Assembly (NCBI GenBank): GCA_017395685.1
Contig: JAFQOD010000039.1
Span: forward strand, 16,430-80,429
Direction: 5' to 3'
DNA from: Clostridia bacterium
GTDB lineage: Bacteria; Bacillota; Clostridia; Christensenellales; Aristaeellaceae
DNA: 64,000 nt
Both the position numbers and the translations under genes were made by a program. Numbering within the stretch: position 1 is the first letter of the stretch; every line of letters starts with the position of its first letter. This document shows positions 1-8,767 of the stretch, piece by piece. The notes beneath the pieces were generated by a model that was not told where the DNA came from, did no database searches, and saw only the letters and a program-made list of their open reading frames with translations.

Positions 1-1639
1 TCTGCAGAATTTCCTGGGCGATGGAAAGGCCCAGGCCGCTGCCCTTATCGCTTCTTCCCCTTTCCGCCTGATGGAAGCGGTCAAAGGCCAGGCGCTTGGT
101 TTCCTCATCCATGCCAATGCCCGTATCCCGGACGAAAAAGCGCACCCCACTTTCCACCCGCTCCGCCCCGATCCATACCTGCCCCTGGGGCCTGGTATAT
201 TTTCTGGCATTATCCAGGAAGATGGTGAGCACCTGGGAAAGCCGATCCTCATTGGAGCAGATATCGGGCAGGGGTTCCTCCGGCAGCAGCCGCTCAAAGG
301 CAATCTCCTTTTCTTCAAAGAGCCTGCCGTTCAAATCATGCAGCTCATAGATCAGTTCGTTGGGATCGATCCTTTCCATTTCGAAGGCGGCAGGATTGGA
401 TTGCAGGGAGGAAAGCTCCAGCAGATCATTCACCAGCCGGGAAAGGCGGGTCACCTCATCCACGATGATGCTGTAATACCGCTGCTTATCCTTTTCCTCG
501 GTAACCAGTTCATCCCGCAGGCCCTCCCCCAGGCCCCGGATGGAGGCCAGGGGCGTGCGCAATTCATGGGAAATATTGGCCACATAATCGTGGCGGGTGC
601 GCTCCAGCCGCTCCTGCTGGGTGATATCCCGGATCAGGGCCACTCTGCCGCTGAATTTTCCCGCCTCCTGGGCAGGCAGATGGGTAACGGAATAGCTGAG
701 GATCGTGCCGTCCCGGGTGATTTTGCCCTCCCGCTGCATTTCTTCCCCGTCATCCCGGAGAGCGGAGAGCACAGCCTGCCGGGCAGGAGAGGCCTCATCC
801 CCCAGCAGCTTCCTGGCCGCAGCATTTTCATGCAGGATTTCCCCTTCCATATCCACCGCTACCACCCCTTCATTCAGGCCCTCCAGGGTCAGGGTGGTAA
901 TATCCCTTTCATAGCGCAGCTCCTGAAAAGCTGTGGAAACTGAACGGGACATATGATTCATGGCCTTGGCAATTTCCTGCATTTCCTGGCCGGGCAGATT
1001 TTCCGGCAGCATCACCTGTTCCCCCTGGATCATCCGGGCGGACATTTCGGTGATCATCTGGGCAGGCTTGCCCGCCTTGCGGAAGGAAAAGGTGGCCAGC
1101 AGCAGCACCAGGATCAGCCCCAGGCCCATGGAAATCAGCAGCCGGCTATAAAAGGAATAGGAGCCGCTGTTGGATACCAGCCACATGGGCAGCCCGGTAA
1201 GCACGTATCCGGAGGGTACCCTTTCCCCCATCATCATGGTCATGCTGCCAGGCAGGGGATTGCGCACGGTGACAGAATTGCTTTCCTGCAAGGAATTGAT
1301 CAGCTGATCCACGATCTCATCCGCCAGATAGGCGGTGGATTGATCGGTATAGGCCAGCACCTCATTATTTTCGCTGACCAGCATGTAAAAGATATCATCC
1401 GGGTTGATTTCGGGATTGACGGCGTCCCACAGTTCCTCCAGGGTAATTTCCCCGTTCTGATACCGGGCGAGCAGCCGCCCCGCTTCCTTCACTTCCTGCT
1501 TGAGAGCAGAATACTTGGATGAATTGTAAAATTCATTGAAAAAATAGCTGCTCAGGCCGTAGAAAAGCACGCTCATGCCCAATATGCACAAGCCCATCAG
1601 CAGAATAAACCGGGTCACATAGGAGGATCGCTTAGGCAT
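1..1639 (-). CDS. Sensor histidine kinase, PhoR/WalK-like (3' end beyond window)
   Basis: This is the membrane sensor of a two-component system; it should autophosphorylate on His and pass phosphate to the regulator encoded just upstream. Reading the minus strand gives an N-terminal membrane segment at residues 9-29, an extracytoplasmic domain, a second membrane segment near residue 170, a HAMP-like linker and a PAS-like domain. The H-box ISHELRTPL follows with phospho-acceptor His about residue 358, then an N-box region and the G-boxes DTGIGMDE and GSGLGLSIAQ close to the window edge, so only a few C-terminal residues are missing. The ATG at 1639 overlaps the regulator's stop by 8 bp, which implies translational coupling. 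The stimulus is unknown. Confidence 0.93.
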   Translation of the reverse strand, partial: MPKRSSYVTRFILLMGLCILGMSVLFYGLSSYFFNEFYNSSKYSALKQEVKEAGRLLARYQNGEITLEELWDAVNPEINPDDIFYMLVSENNEVLAYTDQSTAYLADEIVDQLINSLQESNSVTVRNPLPGSMTMMMGERVPSGYVLTGLPMWLVSNSGSYSFYSRLLISMGLGLILVLLLATFSFRKAGKPAQMITEMSARMIQGEQVMLPENLPGQEMQEIAKAMNHMSRSVSTAFQELRYERDITTLTLEGLNEGVVAVDMEGEILHENAAARKLLGDEASPARQAVLSALRDDGEEMQREGKITRDGTILSYSVTHLPAQEAGKFSGRVALIRDITQQERLERTRHDYVANISHELRTPLASIRGLGEGLRDELVTEEKDKQRYYSIIVDEVTRLSRLVNDLLELSSLQSNPAAFEMERIDPNELIYELHDLNGRLFEEKEIAFERLLPEEPLPDICSNEDRLSQVLTIFLDNARKYTRPQGQVWIGAERVESGVRFFVRDTGIGMDEETKRLAFDRFHQAERGRSDKGSGLGLSIAQEILQ

Positions 1640-2330
1640 CCCCGCGCACCTCCGTTTTATAGCCCACCCCGTATACCGACCGCAGCAGAATATCCGTATT
1701 CTCCGGCAGCTTTTTGCGGATCCGCTTGATGCTGGTATCCACTACCCGCGGATCCCCGTTGAAATCAAAGCCCCAGATATTATCCAGCAGCTGCTCCCGG
1801 GTGAATACCTGCCGGGGATGGCTGGCCATCAGATGCAGGATTTCCACTTCCTTGGGGGAGAGCAGCACTCTTTCCCCCTCCACCCGCACTTCATAGCATT
1901 TCAGATCGATGGTGGTATTGCCGATATGCAGCTTCCCCTGCTCCGGGGCGGATTGCATCTGATTCATCCGGCGGAAGATCACCTGGATGCGGGATACCAC
2001 CTCCCGGGGGGAGAAGGGCTTGACCATATAATCATCGGCGCCCAGGGCGAAGCCCAGCAGCTTATCCACCTCTTCCCCCTTGGCGGTGAGGATGATGATG
2101 GGGGTGGTGGATACCGCCCGGATATCGGCGCACACCTGGGTGCCCGTGCGGCCGGGCATCATGATATCCAGAATCACCAGATCGGGGCGCATGCGATGGA
2201 ATGCCTCCATCACATCATCCCCCCGGAAAACGGAATAGACCTCGTAGCCCTCCCGGGTGAGATAGAGGCGCAGCGATTCATGAATGCCGATTTCATCATC
2301 AGCAATGAGGATCAGTTTCTTTTTATTCAT
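1632..2330 (-). CDS. OmpR/PhoB-family response regulator
   Basis: This 232-residue transcription factor is the partner of the adjacent kinase. The receiver domain (about 1-120) has the acidic pair D11-D12, phospho-acceptor D55 in LVILDIMMP, T82 and K104. The C-terminal winged helix (about 135-230) has the typical ending RVVDTSIKRIRKKL with a GVGYK motif. It is the first gene of the pair, and a promoter-like sequence lies at 2366-2395. Length and motif order match PhoB-type activators. The regulon cannot be deduced from this window. Confidence 0.95.
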   Translation of the reverse strand: MNKKKLILIADDEIGIHESLRLYLTREGYEVYSVFRGDDVMEAFHRMRPDLVILDIMMPGRTGTQVCADIRAVSTTPIIILTAKGEEVDKLLGFALGADDYMVKPFSPREVVSRIQVIFRRMNQMQSAPEQGKLHIGNTTIDLKCYEVRVEGERVLLSPKEVEILHLMASHPRQVFTREQLLDNIWGFDFNGDPRVVDTSIKRIRKKLPENTDILLRSVYGVGYKTEVRGDA

Positions 2331-2365
2331 AACACATATTCCTTCCTGTGCAATATGCCGTCATT

Positions 2366-2395
2366 ATTATACCATGGGCCGGCAAACCCAGGCAA
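2366..2395 (-). promoter_or_regulatory. Sigma-A-type promoter for the two-component operon
   Basis: On the minus strand TTGCCT (2390-2395) is separated by 18 bp from a perfect TATAAT (2366-2371), about 35 bp upstream of the response-regulator ATG. Assigned by consensus match and spacing only. Confidence 0.6.
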
Positions 2396-2426
2396 GCCCT
2401 GTCACATCTGCGCCCCAATTGAAAGA

Positions 2427-2447
2427 GGGGCAGGCAATGCCTGCCCC
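2427..2447 (-). terminator. Stem-loop after the NMT1-like gene
   Basis: A perfect 9-bp GC-rich stem (GGGGCAGGC / GCCTGCCCC) with a 3-nt loop follows the stop codon at 2475. The downstream tract is TCTTT, so it is at best a weak intrinsic terminator. Confidence 0.55.
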
Positions 2448-2474
2448 CCCGGAAAGGAAGGAAGAATTAAATGC

Positions 2475-3434
2475 TTATTTTACATAGAAGCCTTCATCGG
2501 GCACCTTGCCGCCCACGGAGGCGGGATTGGCCCCATGGAGGATTTCATACAGGGCGGAAGCCTGGGATTGCATATCGGCGCCGGGAATGAATACCAGCTG
2601 GCAATTGGGCAGCGCCTTCTGGGCCACGGCGGCAGCGGGGATGATGCCATGGGCGGCAATTTCCTGGGCGGCCGCTTCCACATTTTCCACGGTATAGGCG
2701 ATGGAGCCCTCCAGATCGGCAAGGAATTTCTGCACGGCTTCCGGATTCTTTTCCATAAATTCCGTGCGCACGATCACCACGCTCATGGAAAGCTGGGCAT
2801 TTTCATAGCCCTTCAGCTGAGCGGCTGCAGCAAATTCCTTGGTGACGTCCAGGGCGATACGGAAGGAAGGATCCTTGGTGAGCACGGTGGTGACGTGGGG
2901 CTCGGGCACCAGGATGATATCCGCCAGGCCGCTGATGGCCAGGGTGGTCACTTCCGCATGCTCGCTCTTGAATTCCACATTGGCCTTTACATTGTTGGCC
3001 TCCAGGATGAAATTGGTCACATATTCGGGGGTGCTTCCCTGGCCGGCGGCAATCACATTCTTGCCCTCCAGATCGGCAACCGTCTGAATGCTATCCCCCT
3101 TTTCCAGCACATACAGCATGCCCCGGGTGATCAGGGACAGGGCCTTCACGCCGCCCTTGGTCTTATTATACAGCACGGAGCCCAGATTGATGGGCACAGC
3201 GGCGATATCCACATCCCCCTTGATGATCAGATCGGTGATTTCGGTGGGGGCTCCCGCCAGGGTGAATTGATAGCTGCCGTCATTTTCCGTCATCATATGG
3301 GCCAGGGCCATGCCGGTGGGGCCCTTCAGGCCGCCCACCCGGGTGACAGGGACGGGCTCTTCCGCGGATACATATACATAGGGCAGGGATACGATCAGCA
3401 GGGCGATGGCCAGCAGTTTCATCATTTTTTTCAT
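2475..3434 (-). CDS. NMT1/THI5-like ABC substrate-binding protein
   Basis: This 319-residue exported protein belongs to the SsuA/THI5/NMT1 family of periplasmic-type binding proteins, which present small organic ligands to an ABC importer. Residues 1-24 form a Sec signal ending in VSA; there is no lipobox Cys, which is unusual for a Gram-positive binding protein. The VGGLKGPTGMALAHM start and the GDVDIAAVP and AAGQGSTPEYV segments are typical of the family. No permease or ATPase of this class lies next to it. It starts two bases after the TM1266-like gene ends, so the two are probably co-transcribed and co-translated. The ligand is unknown. Confidence 0.85.
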   Translation of the reverse strand: MKKMMKLLAIALLIVSLPYVYVSAEEPVPVTRVGGLKGPTGMALAHMMTENDGSYQFTLAGAPTEITDLIIKGDVDIAAVPINLGSVLYNKTKGGVKALSLITRGMLYVLEKGDSIQTVADLEGKNVIAAGQGSTPEYVTNFILEANNVKANVEFKSEHAEVTTLAISGLADIILVPEPHVTTVLTKDPSFRIALDVTKEFAAAAQLKGYENAQLSMSVVIVRTEFMEKNPEAVQKFLADLEGSIAYTVENVEAAAQEIAAHGIIPAAAVAQKALPNCQLVFIPGADMQSQASALYEILHGANPASVGGKVPDEGFYVK

Positions 3435-3436
3435 GA

Positions 3437-3694
3437 TTATTCTTTCCTTTCAGTTTTTGTCATGGCGCTTTTCACCTGCACTCCGGGCACATTGCCCAGC
3501 TTGCCGGTAAAGGCGCCCACCTTCATGGCGTCCCCCCGGATCAGCAGGCCGATCACCGCCATATTCCTCTCATGATCCGGCACCCCGATGCGGCCGGTGA
3601 TCATCTCCTGATACTGGGAAATGATCTGATTGACCCGGGCCGTCTGGGTCAGATCCTCGATGACGATGCCGATAAAGCCGATTCTTTCTTCCAT
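3437..3694 (-). CDS. TM1266-family putative [FeFe]-hydrogenase system regulator
   Basis: This 85-residue protein resembles the TM1266 family, a small ACT/NikR-C-like domain found beside [FeFe]-hydrogenase and HydEFG maturation genes in many anaerobes. The core EERIGFIGIVIEDLTQ followed by NQIISQYQEMITGRIGVP is characteristic. I chose ATG 3694 because GAGGAGG lies 7 bases upstream; an in-frame start 14 codons further up lacks a ribosome binding site. No hydrogenase gene is visible in the window. The pairing with an NMT1-like binding protein suggests control of, or sensing for, a shared ligand; that is inference. Confidence 0.82.
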   Translation of the reverse strand: MEERIGFIGIVIEDLTQTARVNQIISQYQEMITGRIGVPDHERNMAVIGLLIRGDAMKVGAFTGKLGNVPGVQVKSAMTKTERKE

Positions 3695-3922
3695 GGGAAC
3701 GCCTCCTCGGAGTGAAATAAAAGAAGCATAGGGCAAAGAAGGCCTTATGCTCCGTCAAAATATGTACGCATAGCGGCTGCCTCCTTTCGCTTTCGGGCCC
3801 GGAATGCTCCTGCCCTCAAGGGAAACATATCTATCCCGCAGCACCCGCCCCCTCATGGCATCCACTCGGGCTTGGCCGTCCGCGTTCATTACTATTATAC
3901 ACCTTTTTCTGCAAATTGAAAC
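3695..3922 (-). promoter_or_regulatory. Promoter and long leader of the TM1266-like/NMT1-like pair, with short ORFs
   Basis: A perfect TATAAT (3894-3899) with a poor -35 (TTTCAA, 3916-3921) would start a leader of about 195 nt. The leader holds a possible 44-codon ORF (3755-3889, starting almost at the transcription start and without a ribosome binding site). It also holds, after a strong AAAGGAGG, an 8-codon ORF reading MRTYFDGA and ending TAA. GC-rich self-complementary stretches separate them. It could be a peptide- or RNA-controlled leader or a gene remnant. I matched it to no known riboswitch. Confidence 0.4.
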
Positions 3923-3937
3923 AGTTTTTTTGCCGGT

Positions 3938-6900
3938 TTATTCTGCCATCAGCCGCAGGGTGCGGATTTCAAAGGGCCGAAGATGCAGCTTTATGTGATT
4001 CCCCGTTTCCATTTCCGCCGTGCCTTCTTCATTCATGCCGCAATCGGTGATGGAAAAGCGCCCGGGCAGGGAAAGCTGCATTTCACCCTGCATGCCCAGC
4101 GCCTCATAAAAGCGCAGAATGACGCCCCGGCCATCCTCTGCCGGTTTTACGGTTTCCAGGATGACGCTGTCCGATTGCAGCTGCAGGCCGGGAAGCATCC
4201 TTCCCTCCCCTGCCAAAGGCTGCAAGGGCTGATTGAAGGCATAGCCCGCCTGGATGACCTTGCTTTCCGCAAAGGGCGTATCAAAAATCCGCAGTGCCCA
4301 GCGGATGCGGTGATCCCCCCGATCCGCCGTGTCATCGGGCACCAGAGGCGCACGCAGCAGCGTCAGCGCAATTTCGCCCCGGCCCGTGCTCACCCCATAG
4401 CTGCCGTCATTGATCAACGCCATGCCCCGGTTTCCCTCACAAAGGGCGGTATACCGGTGATTACATACCTCGTACCGGTCGGCAGCATGGGCATGGGAGC
4501 GATGGGCAGGCCGGGAAACATAGCCGAACTGCATTTCATGCAGGGCATTTTCGCACAGAATGTTGCTTTCGAAATGATTTTTCAGCATCTGATGATATCC
4601 CTGCCAGTGAATCTGATAATCAAATTCCACCTGGCTGGCCCCGGCAAAGAGCCGGATGATCCCCACGGCGCTGCTCTCCCCGAAGGTATAGCGGGCGGTC
4701 ACCTGGCACAGGGCGGGGGTATTTTCCGTCAATTCGCAATGGACGGTAAATGCATCCTCCAGCCGGCGGCTTTCCCAATCCCGGGAAAGCTCCCAGCCAT
4801 CATAGACGCATTCGATATTCTGATACAGTCTGAGATCATTGAGATACTGCCCCTCCGCCAGCAGGGAAAGGCCGTTCCGCTTATCCAGGCACTGGCAAAT
4901 GCGGCCCTTTTCATCCACCAGGATGCGCAGGCAATCATTTTCCATCAGGATGCCCTGCGCCGTGATTTGCCCACGGGCGTCCCCGGGGCCCTCCTTGGAA
5001 AGAGGGGCAATGCCCAGGGCCGGGGCCTTTGCAAAGCGCCATTCCCCATCCGGCAGCCGCACCCATTCCTGCCGCTCAAAGGGCAAGGGATTAAAGGCGG
5101 TCCAGGCTCCCTGATTCTCTTTGATCTGATAAATCTGCCTTTGCCAAGCGGCGATCTGATCCCGGAGCATTTCAATCGCCCGGGAAAGGGCGTTTTCCGC
5201 CTCCTTGTGCACCCGCCTGATGCCCACGCCCCCGGCGATATCATGGAACTGATGGATCAAAAGCGTTTCCCAGGCCTGATGCATCATGCCGGCATGGGCG
5301 GATCGATCCTTTTCCGGCAAGGCGCACAGCAGCATTTCAGCATCGTGCAGCTTTTCCTGCAGCCTGCGGATCAGCGCCTTGGTTTTCCTTTGGGCGGTAT
5401 AGGTGCCACGGTGCCAGGGCAGATAAAGCTCCCCTGTCCACTGATTGCGGATGGGGCGCAGGGCCCGGTTTTCGAAATATTCCCTCAGGCCCCCGTATTG
5501 CGCCCGGGGCGCCCCCTCCAGATCCTGCAGCCGGCGGGCATTTTCCACCATATCCCGGGTGGCGCCGCCGCCCCCATCCCCAAAGCCGAAGGGATAGAGC
5601 AGGGTATCGATATCCTCCTGCTGGGTGCGATGCTGCTCCCAGCGCAGATTGAATTCCGCCGGGGAAACCTGGGCGTTATTTTTGAAGAAGGAAAGGGCCT
5701 GCACTTTGGTTCCGTCCATACCCTCCCACCAGAAATCCTGATAGGGGAAGCGTTCGCATTCCGGATCCGCCCGCAACAGCTTCTGGGTGGCAAAGAAGGG
5801 CACATCAAATCCCTTCAGCAGCTGGGGCAGCACCGGCGAAAAGCCGAAGGTATCCGGCTGCCAGGCCACTTTGGATTCCATCTGAAAATGATCCCGATAC
5901 CACCTTTTCCCCCACATCAGCTGGCGGATCAGGCTTTCGCCGGAAGGAATATTGGTATCGCATTCCACATAGAATGCCCCTTCCGGAAGGATCTGGCCCC
6001 GGGCATGGGCCAGCAGCACCCGCTCCCACAGATCAGGATGCTGGATGCGCAGCATTTCCATCAGCGCCGGTTCACACAAAAGGAAATTGTATTCCGGGTA
6101 TTCCTCCATCAGCTGCAATTGATTGGCATAGGTGCGGGCCACCTTGTGCCAGCTTTCCTCCAGGGGCCACAGCCAGGCAAGATCAATATGGCTCTGGCCC
6201 AGCAGCCACATCAGCGGCGCCGTGGAGCCGTTTTTGCAGCCCATGGCATCCCGAAGGGCATTCCGGGCATTTTCAAAAGAGGCGGTGCGCTGGGGCTCAT
6301 CCCCTTCGAAATCGGCAATATGGGTAAAATCATCCAAGGCCTTTTGCACCCGCTGCAGCCGCAGGCTCTTTTCCGGCAGGATGGTAGCCAGGCTGCAAAG
6401 GGCCTCCACATCCAGATGCAGCTGATAGGCGCTTTCATTCCACAGGGCCAGCCAGCTTTTTTTCACCGTGCACTGGCTTTCCGGGATGGGAGGAATGGCA
6501 GGCCGTTCCTTGGGCCAGGGGCCCAGATTTTCCAGCCGCGCCCCGTGGCCGGCATAGCTTTCGATCAGCAGGGAAATTTCCTCTCCGGGGAGGGCGCTGC
6601 GGCGCAGGGTGACATAGGCATGCTTGTGATCGATGGATCCCAGGGCATGGCCGTTTACATATACCAGCTGCTCCCCGCCCAGGCCGGACAGGAAAACAAC
6701 CCTTCGTCCCCGGCAGCATTCCGGCAGGATAATCTTCCCCCGGAACCAGCCGTATTCCCATGCGCCGCCCCATTTGGTGCCTTCCGGGCAGGGGAAATAA
6801 TCCCCTTCCGCCGCCCCATCAGGGGTGAGGCGATCCATGGTGGTCATCATGGAAAAGGAGACGGGGGCAACGGGCGTATACAGATGGCGCTTCAGTTCCT

Positions 6901-6949
6901 CCCGGAAAAAAGAAACGCGCTGGGCAAACTGCCGGCCGCGATCAAACAT
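3938..6949 (-). CDS. GH38 alpha-mannosidase
   Basis: This 1003-residue enzyme hydrolyses alpha-linked mannose, retaining configuration, with a Zn2+-dependent active site. The N-terminal region (to about 240) is the ancillary domain. The catalytic domain opens with GQSHIDLAWLWP (zinc ligands H254 and D256) and has the nucleophile Asp366 in WQPDTFGFSP. The LLIHQFHDIAGG segment supplies further zinc-site residues, and the C-terminal half is beta-rich. There is no signal peptide, so it is probably cytoplasmic and acts on imported mannosides. AAGGAGG lies 8 bases upstream of ATG 6949. It is not in an obvious sugar operon; a frameshifted transposase sits directly upstream. Confidence 0.95.
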   Translation of the reverse strand: MFDRGRQFAQRVSFFREELKRHLYTPVAPVSFSMMTTMDRLTPDGAAEGDYFPCPEGTKWGGAWEYGWFRGKIILPECCRGRRVVFLSGLGGEQLVYVNGHALGSIDHKHAYVTLRRSALPGEEISLLIESYAGHGARLENLGPWPKERPAIPPIPESQCTVKKSWLALWNESAYQLHLDVEALCSLATILPEKSLRLQRVQKALDDFTHIADFEGDEPQRTASFENARNALRDAMGCKNGSTAPLMWLLGQSHIDLAWLWPLEESWHKVARTYANQLQLMEEYPEYNFLLCEPALMEMLRIQHPDLWERVLLAHARGQILPEGAFYVECDTNIPSGESLIRQLMWGKRWYRDHFQMESKVAWQPDTFGFSPVLPQLLKGFDVPFFATQKLLRADPECERFPYQDFWWEGMDGTKVQALSFFKNNAQVSPAEFNLRWEQHRTQQEDIDTLLYPFGFGDGGGGATRDMVENARRLQDLEGAPRAQYGGLREYFENRALRPIRNQWTGELYLPWHRGTYTAQRKTKALIRRLQEKLHDAEMLLCALPEKDRSAHAGMMHQAWETLLIHQFHDIAGGVGIRRVHKEAENALSRAIEMLRDQIAAWQRQIYQIKENQGAWTAFNPLPFERQEWVRLPDGEWRFAKAPALGIAPLSKEGPGDARGQITAQGILMENDCLRILVDEKGRICQCLDKRNGLSLLAEGQYLNDLRLYQNIECVYDGWELSRDWESRRLEDAFTVHCELTENTPALCQVTARYTFGESSAVGIIRLFAGASQVEFDYQIHWQGYHQMLKNHFESNILCENALHEMQFGYVSRPAHRSHAHAADRYEVCNHRYTALCEGNRGMALINDGSYGVSTGRGEIALTLLRAPLVPDDTADRGDHRIRWALRIFDTPFAESKVIQAGYAFNQPLQPLAGEGRMLPGLQLQSDSVILETVKPAEDGRGVILRFYEALGMQGEMQLSLPGRFSITDCGMNEEGTAEMETGNHIKLHLRPFEIRTLRLMAE

Positions 6950-7172
6950 GGCAGGGGCCTCCTTGGTGATGAATATTATTCCTCTCCGGTCAGCCAGCGG
7001 AGCGGATTTTCATCAATGTATTTTATCGTTTCCGTGAAATCCATTTCGTTGCGAATGATATGTTCGTAATAGTTCCGTTGCCATACAACGCCCATTTTCA
7101 CCCGGTTGTCGTTACATATTCCGCGCCATTGATGAACTACCAGAGACTTATATGCGCCGATAATCTGCCCAA

Positions 7173-7200
7173 CTGTAGGGGCGACCTTTGCGGTCGCCCG
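7173..7200 (+). repeat. REP-like palindrome, copy 1
   Basis: The 28-base unit has palindromic arms GGGCGACC / GGTCGCCC around a TTTGC loop with a CTGTAG flank. It differs at one base from the inverted copy at 7343-7370. It lies inside the transposase gene, where it encodes the out-of-family segment TAKVAPTV. Confidence 0.8.
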
Positions 7201-7342
7201 TTCATCATCGGATTGCAGATACATCAGGAAATGGATATGATTGGGCATAATGACATATCCCATCAATTCGATGGGAAATCTTTCTTCCAACTTGACATAA
7301 AATTTTTTCTGCAACCCTGCCTAGATGTGAATAAATGATCTG

Positions 7343-7370
7343 CGGGCGACCGCAAGGGTCGCCCCTACAG
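7343..7370 (-). repeat. REP-like palindrome, copy 2
   Basis: This is the inverted copy of the 7173-7200 unit (27 of 28 bases identical). In the transposase frame it encodes RGDPCGRP, which family members do not normally have at this position. Confidence 0.8.
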
Positions 7371-7493
7371 ATGGTGCATAACGTATGCGCTTTTTCATAT
7401 GTACACAGGGTTACGAAATAACATCCGCCCTGGCTGTAATCATAACCGGACAATCGGATATCTTTACGCTTCGGCAGCGGATTCCTTCCGCCC

Positions 7494-8429
7494 TCATTCT
7501 CCATCCTTGAATCCCAGTGCATCCGCCACGATATACAGGGGGCGGCCCCGGGTTTCATCATAAATCCGGGCGATATATTCGCCCACCACGCCAAGGGCGG
7601 AAAGGATAACGCCGGTAAGGCCCACCATCAGATCAGCCAGCCACCAATTGCCCCCCGCTACCCCGCAGATCAGCAGGATCAAAAGGGTCAGCAGCATAAG
7701 CCCCGCCAGGAAAATCAGGCCCATGCCCATCCAGGTGATGAATTTCAGGGGCTTGACAGAGAAGGAAAAGATGCCGTCCGCCGCCAGCTTCAGCATTTTC
7801 TTCAGGGGATAATGGGTTTCCCCTGCAAAGCGCTTATCCCGGTCATAGAGCAGCGCCTCCTGCTTGAAGCCTACCCAGGCAAACATGCCCCGGAGGAACC
7901 GGGCATGCTCCGGCATGCCGCGGATGACATCCGCCACCTTTTTATCCACCAGACGGAAATCCCCGGTATCCCGGGGCACCATGCCGCCGGTCATCCAGGA
8001 AAGGATTTTGTAATAGACGCTGGCAGTGATCTTTTTGAAGGCGGATTCCCCATCCCGCTTCTTGCGCTGGCCGTAGACGATCTGGCTGCCTGCCTTCCAT
8101 TTTTCGGCCATTTCCGGGATCACTTCCGGGGGATCCTGCAGATCCGCATCGATGATAACAATGGCGTCCCCGGCGGCATAATCCAGCCCGGCGGTCACCG
8201 CCATCTGATGGCCCGCATTCCGGGCAAACATGATGGCCCGCACATGACAATCGGAGGCGGCCAATTCCCGGAGAATCTGGGGGGTCTTATCCCGGGATCC
8301 ATCGTTTACATAAATGATCTCATAGCTGCCATCCATCCGGGAAAGCACCTGGGTCAGGCGCTTGTGGGTCTCATGCAGAACGGCCTCTTCATTGTAGCAG
8401 GGCACGATGACAGAATAAAGCGGATACAT
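7494..8429 (-). CDS. GT2 family polyprenyl-phosphate glycosyltransferase, GtrB/DPM1-like
   Basis: This protein should transfer a sugar from a nucleotide sugar to undecaprenyl phosphate at the inner face of the membrane, making a lipid-linked donor for envelope glycosylation. The GT-A domain starts YSVIVPCYNEE, has the metal-binding DAD (about 94-96) in VIIDADLQDPPE, and ends in a cytoplasmic amphipathic region. Two C-terminal membrane helices follow, around GLIFLAGLMLLTLLILLICG and the GVILSALGVVGEYIARIYDE signature. The second ATG (8429) is preferred because AGGAGG lies 7 bases upstream; the first ATG abuts it. No GtrA-like flippase is adjacent. Confidence 0.9.
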   Translation of the reverse strand: MYPLYSVIVPCYNEEAVLHETHKRLTQVLSRMDGSYEIIYVNDGSRDKTPQILRELAASDCHVRAIMFARNAGHQMAVTAGLDYAAGDAIVIIDADLQDPPEVIPEMAEKWKAGSQIVYGQRKKRDGESAFKKITASVYYKILSWMTGGMVPRDTGDFRLVDKKVADVIRGMPEHARFLRGMFAWVGFKQEALLYDRDKRFAGETHYPLKKMLKLAADGIFSFSVKPLKFITWMGMGLIFLAGLMLLTLLILLICGVAGGNWWLADLMVGLTGVILSALGVVGEYIARIYDETRGRPLYIVADALGFKDGE

Positions 8430-8767
8430 GGGCATGCCTCCTTATGTAGATTCATCAATTAAACGGAAGAAAGCGGAAAAAGCATCCAATGATTTGAATT
8501 CGGAATGCGAAATTCAGAATGATAGATCGTTTTCCATTTTTTCATACAGCACTGGGAAAGAAGCAGATTGCTTAAGCCCAAGAAAAATCCAGTGGCAGTT
8601 ATCTTTGGGAGAGCGCAAGTGGGGCTTTCAGGAGCAAACCCCTTGTGGGTTTGCGACGCAAAATACGCCGTGATATGGAAGCGGTGAGAGCATACCCAGC
8701 TATCGGTGCAGGGTATGCGATGAAACTCAAAAGAACATTCCTCCCGCCATCCTTCGCCCCATCCCCG
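8430..8767. other. Intergenic region with no recognisable gene
   Basis: About 340 bases between two minus-strand genes. I see no credible coding sequence. It contains a 20-base repeat at 8496-8515 that recurs at 39692-39711, and otherwise mixed-composition DNA. Confidence 0.6.
8496..8515. repeat. Dispersed 20-bp AT/GC repeat, copy A
   Basis: GAATTCGGAATGCGAAATTC occurs exactly here and at 39692-39711, both in spacers next to minus-strand genes. Its ends are inverted (GAATT / AATTC). Confidence 0.65.

Larger units (their letters stand above)
6976..7504 (-). pseudogene. REP-associated tyrosine transposase (RAYT, Y1/HUH), frameshifted
   Basis: RAYTs are single-copy HUH nucleases thought to mobilise REP palindromes. 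The 5' part (from ATG 7504, overlapping the glycosyltransferase stop) reads KRKDIRLSGYDYSQGGCYFV, typical of the family N-terminus. The 3' part in a different frame carries the HUH motif MPNHIHFLM and the catalytic Tyr in QRNYYEHIIR. The frames join near 7290-7315 at an A6/T4 run, and a +1 shift would be needed, so this is a broken gene rather than a -1 programmed frameshift. Two inverted copies of a REP-like palindrome lie inside the coding sequence. It could still be intact if the shift is a sequencing error. Confidence 0.8.

Noticed and set aside
3695..3905. Known riboswitch or T-box ahead of the TM1266-like gene
   Set aside because: I could not match conserved core bases of TPP, NMT1/xanthine, guanidine, THF or T-box elements. 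It is left as an unassigned leader.
3983..7069. Very long open frame on the plus strand opposite the alpha-mannosidase
   Set aside because: Its composition (Pro, Gly, His, Gln-rich) and lack of any family motif or ribosome site mark it as the mirror of GC-rich codon use in the real gene.
7290..7320. Programmed frameshift in the transposase
   Set aside because: Joining the two parts needs a +1 change; the A6/T4 run would favour -1 slippage, so a true frameshift mutation or sequence error is more likely.
8428..8673. 81-codon plus-strand gene between the glycosyltransferase and NYN genes
   Set aside because: No ribosome site, no family similarity, and low-complexity Lys/Ser-rich start.
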